A stretch of 64,000 bases of DNA from Phoenix dactylifera (lineage: Eukaryota > Streptophyta > Magnoliopsida > Arecales > Arecaceae): NCBI RefSeq assembly GCF_009389715.1, contig NC_052394.1, forward strand, positions 20,834,899 through 20,898,898, read 5' to 3'. Within the stretch, counting starts at the first letter, position 1. Each line of letters starts with the position of its first letter. Shown here in pieces: positions 1-12,189 of the stretch. The position numbers and the translations under genes were made by a program. The notes under the pieces were generated by a model. It was not told the DNA's origin. It searched no databases and was given only the letters and a program-made list of their open reading frames with translations.

Positions 1-2847
1 GCGTGGACGCTTGAATCATTTTATGGTGAAAATCTTTCAAAAATACAAATCATTTAATTTGTAGCTTTTAATACTGAAAATAACATACTAAAATTTTATC
101 AAAATTGAAATAAAATTAATTATTTAATTATCTCATGAGATGAAATAGTACTTTTTTTTAATAATTTTTCAATATTTCACCGTCGGCCTCCCATTCTTCC
201 GTATTCTCACTCTCTGTTACCGCACCCCAACAAGCCAAAGCAATTTTGTGAAAGAAAAAAAATGCCACGTTGTTCCTTGGAGGGACCACACCAACATCAC
301 CGTCACCGTGGAAACGCGGATGCGTGCCTTCGGGAAGAAGATATGTCCATATGCAAGCTAAGACGCGTGTTTGCGGAAGGTGCCCTTTATATAAATTTAA
401 TAATTATGTCTCAGGCCATTACCTAGTTGTGCATCGGACACAATCTTAATAATAGATTTCGTTCCCATTTTTTATAATTATATTATTTTTATTAGTTTTT
501 ATTATAAAGTCCATAACCAATGTTTAAAGTTGTATCAACATCTTTCTAAAATAAATATGAATTTACTTAATATCAAATTCATATAAATATAGATTTATTT
601 AATATGGAACAGTGATATCATAAATGTGACACCCTCTAATCCTCATTAGACATGATTCTTGATCACGAATAACAAAACTCTCTCTTCCTTCGGCGCCACC
701 GTCCAATACGCTGCAGTCAAAATTGATCTTAAGAAAAATAAAACGTAGGAATTTTCTAAATGAAATATATCACCCTAGAAGATGCAGAAGGGGTAGCATG
801 AGCAACTCATTTTCCCCCAGTTGTCTCGATCAATTAAGCTACGTTTGCTCGGGGTGTACTTAGCTGCTTAAACCTGTGCTTTCACCAGAGTTACGAGGAA
901 ACCCCGATCTACATCCTCAAAGATACAAGCATCTTAGATAACCAGATAAGGTAGATAATATAGGAAGAAGTGATTACTCTGCGTGACTCCTAATGGTTCC
1001 GCATCTCCTCCTTGAGATACTCCAAAAGAACGGCCATATATAGATTGCTGGAGTGCAATGCTTCATGAACAAATCTTGCAATATGGTAAAAAGAATTGGT
1101 GCAGCTGGCGGATTTATGGCTAGATGCTATGGATTGACCGATTATGAAAAATTACCAAACCAGCAATCGTGGATATGATAAATTTTGTTTATCTAGAAGT
1201 ACTTTTCCTTTCACATGTGCAGCTAAAAGAAGATTTCAAAAAGGGAGCATGATTTCATTTTTAAAAGCCGTGCCCACTAAAACCGAGGCTGGCCTTTCAA
1301 TTCTGTTTCACATTCCTTCAGAGCCGCCGCGGCCAGCACCAACCAGGATGACTTTGCGGGTCATACCTTACCCTGGAAAGACGTCCATTATTTTGAAGAA
1401 GATTACTGTTTGCATACCCCTTAACGTTACCCTCCTTTTTTATATATTTTTTTGATACACTGTGGAGACTAAGTAAGTCAATTACATGAAAATAAAAGTA
1501 TAGTTCTCTGTAACAACAAAACTACAAAGCAAGAAGCCGAAGTGTAAGCCTGTATTGAACTGAAGTAGTGTAACATAGAACTGAGCGTTGAATCAATAAA
1601 AGTGGCCCTGCAGCACAAGAATACCATCCCTTAGCACCCCTTGGTATTCTGTTCTTCTTCTTCTTCTTGCTCTTTTTTTTTTTTGTTTGGTACAAAAAAG
1701 CATTTGTCTTTTGAAAGACTTGTCAATATTTCAGTCTTCACAAATGGGTAGGTTAGATTTGTGATCCAGAGAACTTTCTTGGTAGCTTTCACCCTGAATA
1801 AAAGTCTATCAAATGGCTTGGGTGGGCCAAAAGGCCGGCCCAGTGAGGCTGGGCCTCACAATTCCTTATGTGTCATCGTACGCATCATTCTGACCTCACG
1901 GTTTGCTGGAGGAAAAAAGAATCACATGCCATATAATGCCATGATGATTTTTTTTGGTCGTTAATGCAATCTGACATGATGATTGACCAGTAGTCTATTG
2001 TGGGAAATTACTCTAACGTGTCATCATCCTGTCCGTAGAACTAACAAGGAAGCTACTGGATCGCAGATTCCAGGTTGAGCGAACAAGATCTCCCTCGGAT
2101 ACAGGACACAAATTTTAAGACTAGTCTAAGATTCGCCTGTTTCTACTCTTGTCCGCTGGACCTAAGAAACTCCTCCCAAAACGGATGCCAGCTCATACGA
2201 AAACTTCCCCATAGATTTACTCTGCGACACCTCAGATCAGCCGTCCAGCACCCAGATTAAGATCTCAACCCACCACTGTATGCAACATCGAAAGACCATG
2301 ATTCAAAAGATCAAGTGATGGGGATGTGCATGGACATCCCCTCAATCATCAATTGTTTCTTAATACATGGACGATCCTTAATTCGTCTCATACCAAACTT
2401 CGTACAGTTATCAGCGCATGCTTAACCCCACCTGTCACGCCACACATTAAAGATCCCTTTGTCTCCTTTGAACCATTGACCTTGACTCCACCTCGCAACC
2501 CAGGATCCGTGGAAAAATTCTGCGGTGCAAAGAATGCGGTGCCATCGTTTTGGCCTCCTTCATCTCTGCGATGCAGTATTCATCTTAGCGACCAACGTCA
2601 TGCGCCATATATTATGTTAAAAAATATCTGAATATATTTTTAAAATAAATAAAAATTATGAAGCCAATCTAGAATAAATATATGTTTTCCTAGAATAAAA
2701 TATATGAATATATATTTAAAATAAATAAAAATCTCCCTATAGATATATGTTTGCTTTGTTTTTCTTCACTCCACCACCCATTTATCTAGCTTAAGGTTCC
2801 TCTGATCGCTAAGGGGAGAACTCAAATAAACTCCTAAAGCCCCTCCA
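1..2847. other. AT-rich intergenic DNA upstream of the ammonium transporter
   Basis: No open frame here has recognisable family content, and the short frames look like chance. The stretch is AT-rich. A motif of the form TGAATATAT followed by TTTAAAATAAATAAAAAT occurs twice, near 2630-2657 and 2705-2733. A weak TATA-like sequence (CTATAGATATA, near 2736) lies about 110 bases before the AMT start codon and could be its core promoter. A remnant gene too decayed to recognise cannot be excluded. Confidence 0.5.
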
Positions 2848-5111
2848 ATGGCGTACCAGGGGAGTAACACCTCGGCGGTGGTACCGGACTGGCTCAACAA
2901 AGGTGACAACACATGGCAGATGGTCTCAGCCACGCTGGTGGGCATGCAAGGCATGCCAGGCCTGGTCCTCCTCTACGCCGGAATCGTCAAAAAGAAGTAT
3001 GCTTTGAACTCGGCATTCATGGCGCTCTACGCGTTCGCCGCCGTCATGCCTTGCTGGATCCTCTGGGGCTACAAGCTCGCCTTCGGCCACCGCATCCTCC
3101 CCTTCTGGGGCCGCCCCGGCCTCGCCGCCGACGAGGACTTCTTGGTCCACCAGGCCTTGCTTCCGGCCACCTTACACAAGTACTCGAGTGGGGAGGTGGA
3201 GACGTCGGCGGTGCAGCCGTGGTACCCGACGGCGTCGATGGTGTTCTTTCAGTTTGCCTTCGCGGCGGTGACGGTGATGCTGCTGGCCGGGGCGGTGCTG
3301 GGGAGGATGAGCGTGAGGGCGTGGATGGTTTTTGTGCCGCTGTGGATTACCTTGTGTTACACCGTGGGGGCGTTTAGCATATGGGGTGGGGGGTTCTTGT
3401 TCCAATGGGGGGTGATGGACTATTCTGGTGGATATGTTGTTCACCTCGCATCCGGGGCAGCTGGTTACACTGCCGCTTACTGGGTAGGTGCTATTCTAAT
3501 CATGATCCTTTCTCTCTATCTTAATTATCTTGCTCCTCCTTACCATCGGAAATCAGTAGTCGGAACCTGGGGCTCAAATGAATTACGGATATGAGTGATA
3601 TTATCCATATTCATATTCATTTGTGTTTAACAAAGATGAATTGATAGAGATGTTAATCGAATACAAAAGTCATATTTATATTTATTTAAATATAGGCACG
3701 GATACGATGAATCGAATATTGAACCTATGGATATAAATTAAATAGTTAAACTTTATGACCGCCAAATCAAAAATATCACTCACTAAGCAAGTCGGTACTA
3801 AATTAATATTATCATTCTTTTATAAGAGTTTACAAGTGCTATATAAAATTTAATAGAATTAGATATTGCTTCTTTTTTTTTTTTTGATAGATATAGATAC
3901 GAATATTGGTATTAGTTGAAGATTTAAATTTATATAATATAAGATTGATTTGGATGGATATAATCTTATCCACTTTTACCGCTACTTCTGATCCACTAGA
4001 GAGTCCAATAAATTGATCACCAGTATTTGCATATTTCTTACATGCGGTCCAATAGTTAATATTGGGTGCTGTAATCCAAATATCAAACTCATTATACACC
4101 AAGTGAGGTTAAAATGAGGGCCACGGCCCGTTAAGCTACAATAATAGCCGATGAGACACGGGCCTATAAGTTAATATGGAGTGCGGAAACAACGAAGTGA
4201 GACACAGGGTCCCCATCTCAACTAAGAGCATTTCCCACTTTACCAGGTTGGGCCGAGGTTGAAGGAGGACAGGGATGAGTTCCCTCCCAACAATCTCTTG
4301 TTCGCGCTCGCCGGAGCCGGGATCTTGTGGCTCGGCTGGACCGGCTTCAATGGTGGAGACCCCTTCGCCGCAAATGTGGACTCATCGGTTGCAGTTCTCA
4401 ACACCCACATATGCGCGGCAACAAGCGTCTTGACGTGGACTTGCTGGGATGTTGCAAGCCAAGGCAAGCCCTCTATTGTGGGAGGCGTCCAGGGAATGAT
4501 CACTGGGCTTGTTTGCATTACTCCTGCTGCAGGTGAGAGCAGGATCACATCCACAGCCAAATTTCGAATCCTTTCAGGCCTGGTTCAGGGATGGTTTAAT
4601 AGCTAGTTTCGAATCCTTTCAGGCCTGGTTCAGGGATGGGCGGCGCTGATAATGGGCATACTATCTGGGAGCATTCCCTGGTACACCATGATGCGTCTAA
4701 ACAAGAGATCAAGGCTGCTGCGGAAGGTGGACGACACGCTCGGTGTACTGCACACCCATGCTATTGCTGGAATTCTTGGTGGGGCTTTAACAGGCCTCTT
4801 CGCCCATCCCGACCTCTGTAACATGTTCCTCCCGGTCACCAACTCCCGAGGCGCCTTCTATGGAGGCTCAGGCGGCATCCAGTTCCTGAAGCAGCTGGTG
4901 GGTGCATGCTTCGTCATAGGTTGGAATGTTGTGGTTACATCCATCATACTGCTTGCCATTAGAGTTTTCATACCATTAAGGATGTCTGAGGACGAACTCA
5001 AGATTGGGGGACGATGCAGTTCATGGAGAAGCAGCATACACCATGGGAGACAATCCCAGCATTGGACAAAATGGTTTAAACCGAGATGATGTTGAGAACC
5101 AAACTGTGTGA
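2848..5111 (+). CDS. AMT: Ammonium transporter, AMT2/AMT3 type (three exons)
   Basis: Membrane channel/transporter for ammonium of the AMT/MEP/Rh family. Exons are read as 2848-3483, 4247-4532 and 4623 to the end, with GT-AG introns of 763 and 90 bp. The protein starts [20 protein letters not shown], and conserved plant AMT2/3 blocks follow: [56 protein letters not shown] and [14 protein letters not shown]. The twin pore histidines are present, at about residue 199 (YVVHLASG) and 351-353 (HTHAIAG). Read literally, the frame ends at 5089 with an unusual basic tail. Dropping one G from the run at 5006-5010 restores the family-like tail [11 protein letters not shown] and a stop at 5109-5111, about 469 residues. 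The gene is tail to tail with the BAG gene. Assignment to AMT2/AMT3 rather than AMT1 rests on the HTHA motif and the intron-bearing structure. Confidence 0.9.
4562..4639 (+). repeat. 33-bp direct duplication of the AMT intron 2 acceptor site
   Basis: The same 33 bases, beginning TTTCGAATCC and ending CAGGGATGG, occur at 4562-4594 and 4607-4639, separated by 12 bp (TTTAATAGCTAG). Each copy holds an identical CAG 3' splice site followed by the start of exon 3. Only the second copy (AG at 4621-4622) continues into the conserved protein. Use of the first copy (AG at 4576-4577) would reach a stop within a few codons. Confidence 0.9.
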
Positions 5112-5329
5112 CAAAATTGTATAAGCTGATGAATATATATATATAAAGGAATTCCGTATAAAGTTACAGTAATATGCACGAGTATTGCAGCAGTTTGATA
5201 CAAGAATTTGGGGAGCCCGTATATATAGATCGCTGTCTTAACGGAAGAGTTTAAGCTCCAAGGGAGGGTGGAAAAAAGGCTCCGGAAAGAAGAAATTTCA
5301 ACCAAGGATAACCGTCTCCTGCTATGCAG

Positions 5330-8300
5330 CTAGTCAAAGAGTTCCCAGTCATTGGTTATTTTTGTGGAGGATGTCAACGGACGAGGTGCCTTCACACCGC
5401 CAAATCCAGACCCGAATGTCTCCCATTGGGTTGTCACCGAAATGGCATTGCTGCTTTTGCCGAATCCATTAGAGTTTCTTGCCTTCAGTAAGTCGAGCGT
5501 CTCCACAAAGTTCTGCACCCGGCGCACCTGCAAATATATTTTGAAACAGCATTGTAAAAGCACTGCATTTTTATAGTGATTTCACTTAGTTAATGACATA
5601 ATCAATATATCTGAAAATCCATATTAACATATCACATCGTATCTATTATGAAGGATTGCTTCCACCTGCTTCAAAATAAGAAGTGATTGCGGTGCTCCGC
5701 GTTGTACATGGTGAGCTCAAGATTAAATTCTGAAACAGCATTGTGGGATAATGACATATCCGTAAAAACATATAGTAAAGACGATCTATATAAATCTTCC
5801 GCTGAACTCTTTTCAGCTATAGCATTTTTGCTAAAGAACCCCTAGAAAGTGATATAAACTTTTCTTGGTGTACAAACAGGAACAGGCATTACTCTAACAA
5901 GGATATTCACGATCATATTACTGATCACATTGCTGACAATACTATACCCATCACTAATAACATTTCATTTGGTATTGCAGCTGACAATCATGCTTCACTT
6001 GTCATTTTTAAGAGGAAAACATCCTCTTTAAACATGAGAATTTTGAAATCTATTTCTTCACCATCCATACAAGTATGAGCCTCATGCTCACCGGAGCCTC
6101 CTATGTTCTGCCACTTAAATTAAATCTCCACATTGAATGAACTCCTAATCTTTCTTGTATATTATTTACTTTCAGTTTTATCTTTCTGGTTCTGATCTCA
6201 CATCAGAATTTACATCATGCAACAGATAAGTTACTACAAAGATTCCACGATTATCCATAACTCATGCATGAGCAATTGTGCATTTATTTGTCCAACATCA
6301 AAGCCTGCAAAATTGTGAGGATAACAGGATTATGCCACTGGACATTCTTGTAAGTTACAGTGACAGAGATATCAAAAGTTTCTTTGCACATTTACTTGTA
6401 CCTGTTAAATTTTAAGATGGCATTTGCATATGCTGACTCACTGTATGCAAACTATGATATGGCTCCACAAAATCTGTCGAAGAACTAATTTGCATCTTTG
6501 AATGTCCAGATCTTATCTAGTGATATATTGTTCAAAACTCAATATTCAACTTTTGACTTTTGACTATATGATCCCTAATTCAGAAAACAGAAGATCCATC
6601 AAAATATATTTAGCATAAAGAATGATTGTAGAACATGATTAAAATGACGAAAGTATCTCATATTAAAACTAAGGAATGGAGAAATCATGCATTGAAGAAT
6701 TTCATTCATTTATCACATTTTAAACCATCAGAGATCACATGGTTGTTTATTTTAATATATGTCACTTATTGAAGAATCTAGAAGCAGTTTCTTTTTCAGT
6801 CCATTAATGATACACTATCGCATCAGATGGATTCTAGACTTGATGCATGATATAAGAAACTAAAGAAATTTAAAGAAAGAATTCAAAATAATTAACATAT
6901 CATTAGAAGTTATTTCTGTAAATGTTAAAAGGTACTATTATCTTACAGAATGAAGAATAAAGAATATTTACAAAGCTAATGTGGTAGAGGATAATATGGA
7001 TAGGGGGCAATAAATCAACTATTTGATTTAGGACTATGGAAGAGGAATACCAGAGCACAAGATTCAGGCCTTGTTTTGGTTGGGGAATAGTTTTCTCCAG
7101 GTTACGGTGGCTTTGCGGAGTAACTTGTGAAGAAATGAGGTAAAAAATAAAGTAACCATATTCTGCCTTTCCAACAGAATATCTCTATTGAATCTGTGAG
7201 AAATAATTATCCACAAAGTTTTTTTTTTCTTTTAATAAATTTCATTTTACACTTGAGGAAAAAAAGAGCTCAAAAGGTTATTTTTCACTTATCCTAGATT
7301 ATTGGGATTATAAGATGTAATCAAATTTAATGTTTACCCAAACATCATCCAGTAACGATGCCGCTAAAAACTTCACAAGAACAAAAAGAATGATGACATC
7401 AAGGCACATTTGATGGCACTGTCTATATCTTGGTTAGCCATACCATCCCAAACCATTCAGTTCATGGTGTACTGAACTAAACCGATAAGGAACCAGGATG
7501 GTTCATCCTATCAGCTTGGTAAATACGCTGAACTAAATTAAAAAGGGCCCTTGGTTAGCCTGTTTCATCAAATTAGTGGAACCCAATCCCCTCTGGTTTG
7601 TTCGTTGATTAAATAGGCATGCCCCACCTGCTGTTCGCGATCACCCCCCCCCCTTCCCCCTGGCTCGCACAAGAGAAGCACCCTCCCCCACCCCCATGTC
7701 GAAACCCTACCCATCCGTCATGGCTGCACCATCGCAGATCCCCAAGCCCTTCGCCTCCTCCTCCGCACACCCCCCCTGCCCCCCGCCCTGCGAAGCAGCC
7801 CTTTGAAACCCTTGCCTCTCTCCCGCCTCCACGCATGCCACAGATGCTCTCCTCCTTCCGACCTTTCTCCTGCTCTCCATCCTTCCTCGACTACGGCCAC
7901 CAAACTTGGGGGACCGACTAGGTGAGTCCCTCCCTCCCCCTCTCCTTCATTCTTTCTCTCCCCTCTCTCCCTCTCTCTCTCCTTCGCCCTCTCCCTCTCC
8001 CTCTCCATGGTTTCGGTATGCCATGGTTCGGTACAACATGGATTGGTACCATGCCGTACTGGTCGCCGACCGACACACCTATCGATACTGGTTCCACCAT
8101 CTAGGGTCTATATAGTTTGTGCATGGTCACCAGATCTACATGTATTGGCTTCTGCATTGATTGCCTTACGACGCACTTATTATTACACTAATCAAGTTAG
8201 GCCACAAAGAGTAACGCCATCCAACTCTAATGTGGAATTGAGAATGTTTGCGCAATGCCCTGCTATAGAATGATAAGTTCTACCACAGATTAAGTGAAAA

Positions 8301-11300
8301 TTAAGAGATACTTCTATAGCAATTATAATGGTATAGAAAAGCAAAAATACAACTAGTAGACTAGAGCAAATAACTGAGTATGAAGACACATTATATGGAG
8401 GTAGTTTCCACCTTAAGCAAATACGAGAAAGAATATGTGTCTGAATTGATGAAAAAAGATTGTTTTATAGCACTCTAGAATACAAACAGAGTGACGGAAC
8501 AACTAAACACCACATGGATAAGATATGCATTGATAGATATGTAGAGATGATAAATAATGAATAGAAATACAGCTGCACAAGAAAATTTGAAATTCTAGTG
8601 GTAAGGCAAGTACTACCAGCGACAGAGAAGGATCAAAGAAGTATGTGGTTTTTTACTTTACTACAATTCTGGCATGCTATCTGATGAAAACCTAATCAAA
8701 TCCTGCCATAATGGTTTCCTTGAGAACATTGACCGCCACTCTTTGCTATGTGATTATGAAACAAAAGGATACATGTTTAAAAAGGAGCATAAGTAGATTA
8801 GTTAATTCAACAATCTAAAAAGTCATAATGGAGGAGCTAGCATGGACATAAGGCAGTTCAAAGTTCTAATTGAAGAGGATTTAGTGAAGGCATATAATAT
8901 GATAAAAAAGAGAACATTTGCAGCATTACAAGGACAGGATTTAGGTACCAGAAGTTTGATTAGATGAAAATTAGCAATTCGGCAACTATTTTCCTTTATC
9001 TTGTCAAAATCCTTTAGTCCTTTTTGTTTAACTAAAGCAGGGATATCTCTTCTTAAAAGAACGGAAAGGCTGAAATGGAGGGTCAGGACAAGGTCTTAAC
9101 ACATGGACAGACATTATGACAATATCATATCTGCAATACATGAATGTTAACATATATGAAGATAGCCTTGAGAAATTGAAACGCCCTGAAGTTCTGCAGA
9201 TTTCTTTGAATGTATGTGTTTACAGGACAGCTAATATATTAAGGTTTTGTCAGTTGGCCTTAGAGTGGAGAAAAAAAGAACAAGAGAGTGCAGCAATGAT
9301 GTATAAACTTAGAAATTTGGCAAATGTAAGTATAGTTTAAGATTGCCATAATATGGGGGTAAGAGTGTTCATATGAAACATTGTTAGAGCTGAATGACAC
9401 ACAAGAATCATAAGTAAATGACAGGGTCAAGCCACAGAAATTTATAGGATGTCATGTGGTATAAAATTGTGGGAAGTGAGAAATGGAAGAAGTACACATG
9501 ACTAAAGCAAAGAGAGATGAGAAGTAAAATAAGAAAGAAGATCTCATAGCAGCTAAAACAACCATCCAGCTCATCAATGCACTCAATAACCATCAAGACC
9601 ATACCACAACAAGTTTATGGTAAAATGCTTCTCATGAACTTTCCCCTGATAGGGCTTCTAAGAGGTCTTAATGGGCCAAAAAGAGACATGGCAGTTGTGG
9701 CCAAGAGGAGTTAATTGCAAAGAAAAAATAACTTGCAGAACAGGAGCCAAAAAATAAAGACAGAAAAGTGTTGGATGATGACCGTGGCATATTTCTAGGT
9801 GATAGGCGAAAGGAACTTCGAGACAGGTAATCTAAACAAACAATTCTACCTACCAGAGGAAGGAAGATGAAGCAACTTAGGCAGCGCTTAGCTGCACATA
9901 TTCTAACTTCCAACAAAGATGCGTAGAGAACTGGTCAAGATGATAAAGATCCAAGTAACCCCGATAAAGTTCTCAAAAATAAGAAGCTTGAATCAAGACC
10001 AAGTAAGGAAAAGCATTCAGATGACAAAGAAAGGATGTCTGTTTTCAAAAAATTTAGGAGGTAGAAGCAATGAAGATGTGAAATCAAGAGCTCCAGTTAA
10101 GGTCTAACCTACCACAAAAGTGGCTACTCTACAGCAGATTTTATATATATGAAAACAACAGCAATGGGAGTAGTTATTTACATAGTTCACGTTGTTGCCT
10201 AATAAAGACTCAAACCAGCCTTTTGATATTGTTCTTATATCTATGTTTCCTCTTGTGTTATTTGACGTATGACCACCGTTTCAACTAAAAACAACTCAGT
10301 CCTTCAATGAGCTGACTGTTTCATAAACTATCCCATGATATCCGAAACTAGATTTGGCTCTATTGGTGACCTCAGATTTTATATAAATTTTCTTTTAAGC
10401 AAACTTCTTACTTCTTAGGATGAAGAAAAGCAACAGGTTAGGTAGGCTGCATCATTTATTCTTTTAGGCATGTGATATCAAAAATTTGGATAAGCAAATA
10501 AATATAAGTAAAGGATAGACATATATTAATAAAGCTAAGACAATGAAATTCGAGATATACTACGAGCAATGTAAGTATAACTAGGTTTATCAACCACTCA
10601 CTTGGCTCAGACTAATAACAAAATCCCCCAGAAGATCTGACAACAAATTCATAAGGCACGAGAATTAAGTAAATGGATGCCAAGTTACCTCAATCCTCCT
10701 TTTCACTTTTGCTTCGCCCTCTGCCTGGATGCTGTCCAATTTCAGCAACTGCATCATGAGCAACTCAGTCAATTCAACAAACTCTTTCTCCGCAACTTTT
10801 GATCCCCTGATCGCAGCAGACTCCAAACGAGAAACCTACACATAGTCAAGCATATGATCACCAAATAAAGATCATTTACACCTTGGAGCCCCGTATTAAT
10901 CTCTCACGGTCTCGAAAAAGTGCCACCCACCTTCTCAGCGAGCTTATCGACCTCGGCCTTAACACGGGCAACAGCTTCACACGACTTTGAGATCCCCTGG
11001 TCCCCTCTCCATCTGCTCCAGCTTGCGCTCCTTGCTGGCTGGGTCCTCCAAAAGAACCACCTTCGACATGTCCTTGAGCCCCGCCATGTGTAAAACACTC
11101 GTCATTTTCCTTCTCCTTCCCTCTGAACAATAGCCTCTGTTCCTGAGGCTCCAAACCAGTCTCCTGGGCTAAAACCCTCTTCAGTTCCCCTTCATACCAT
11201 GAAAAAAAAAGGAGCAAAATGCAAATGTAATTCGCCGAAATCAGCTTTAGTTCAAGCATCAAAGGAACGAAAAACAAATCCTGAAGTCTAATTTAAGAAA

Positions 11301-11775
11301 CAAAATCACTAAAACGAGCACTCTCTTATGGAAGAAATCCATCAAAACTAGAAAATAAAATGGAAATGCAAACTCGTTCATCACAATCCTTCCTCTTGTT
11401 TTTTTCCAGAGAAGATGAAATTTTTAACAGAAATCGAACGAGCAATCAATCAAACGAGGAGCAGTGACAACCAAAAATCATCTCTTGCAGCGTAATTCGG
11501 GCGAAATTCACGAATATAAGCAAAATCCAGCAAAAAATTAGAGGAAAAAAGAAAAGAAAAGAAGAGGGATTACCAAAGGTGGACTGGGCGGGCACAGTGA
11601 TCTCGTGCTGATAGGAGCCATGGGAGACCTTAATCTTGATCGTAGGCCCAGCGGCTCCGACCCCGTCTTCCCTCTTCTGGACCAGCATCCCTCCGGGTCT
11701 CAGCTCCCACTCTATCTTCTCTTTGCACCCGTTATTGCTCTCCGAAACCGCCGGCTTCGAGCTCCATCTCCGCAT
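5330..11775 (-). CDS. BAG: BAG-family co-chaperone (ubiquitin-like plus BAG domain), four exons
   Basis: Nucleotide-exchange co-chaperone of Hsp70, of the plant BAG1-4 group. On the minus strand the exons are 11775-11574, 11189-10931, 10835-10689 and 5527-5330, all with GT-AG introns of 384, 95 and 5161 bp. The N-terminus has the group signature WELRPGGMLVQKR, then a ubiquitin-like domain (IKIKVSHGSYQHEITVPAQ, ETGLEPQEQRLLFRGKE). The BAG domain follows (VDKLAEKV, EKEFVELTELLMMQLLKLD, VRRVQNFVETLDLLKARN), and the tail contains VTTQWETF. The predicted length is about 267 residues. Exon 2 reads through only if one base is dropped from each of two short homopolymers (four A at 11092-11095 and four C at 11002-11005 on the plus strand). 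These look like sequence errors or recent lesions, because all surrounding protein is well conserved. A TATAAA on the minus strand lies at 11988-11993. Confidence 0.88.
5528..10688 (-). other. 5.2-kb third intron of the BAG gene
   Basis: AT-rich intron between the exon ending RRIE and the exon starting VRRVQNF. It contains a pyrimidine-rich repeat block near 7430-8110. A stretch at about 9690-10120 can be read on the plus strand as charged, K/D/R-rich peptide with several stops; it may be a decayed coding remnant, family unknown. I see no intact gene inside the intron. Confidence 0.75.
7430..8110. repeat. Dispersed repeat with CT-rich core and GGTACC-rich edges
   Basis: The core (about 7620-8010) is made of runs of C and CT (CCCTCTCCCTCTCC and similar). 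It is followed by GGTTTCGGTATGCCATGGTT, GGATTGGTACCATGCC and related GGTAC-containing phrases. A similar block with a GA-rich core and GGTAC-type edges, in the opposite orientation, lies at 60840-61160. The layout suggests a non-autonomous dispersed element; the family is not identified. Confidence 0.4.
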
Positions 11776-11987
11776 CTCCGGCCAAGCCCAGAGGACTAAA
11801 AGGAAGAAAAGAGAGCCAAGATAAAGCGAAAGAGATGGTGGATGAGCAATGCGAAAAAGGCTCTCTTTTCCCGTGTATCCTTCCCTCCCAGAGAAAGGAG
11901 GGCTTGGCAAGCAAAGAGAAAAGAAGAGAGAGAATAGTTGACAACGATACTGTGCCAGCTTCAAAGTACCCAGAAAAAGGAGAGATG

Positions 11988-11993
11988 TTTATA
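11988..11993 (-). promoter_or_regulatory. TATA box of the BAG gene
   Basis: The minus strand reads CTCTATAAACATC here, about 213 bases before the BAG start codon. A transcript starting some 30 bases downstream would have a 5' leader of about 180 bases, which is usual for a plant gene. Confidence 0.5.
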
Positions 11994-12189
11994 GAGATGA
12001 ATCGAGGCTGAGATGGGTAGGAAAGTGGGGGCAGAGAGGATGAAGTGTTTGCACTTCGATGGGTTTGGTGTTTGTTTGGCGTGCACTCGAGAGCCAGTAA
12101 CATGCCTTTGCTGGGACTTCGTGCGGGAGGGCAAGGGGCTTGAGCCTTTGAGACATAACCGGGAGGGATTTGGAGGTGTTTTTATGAGA

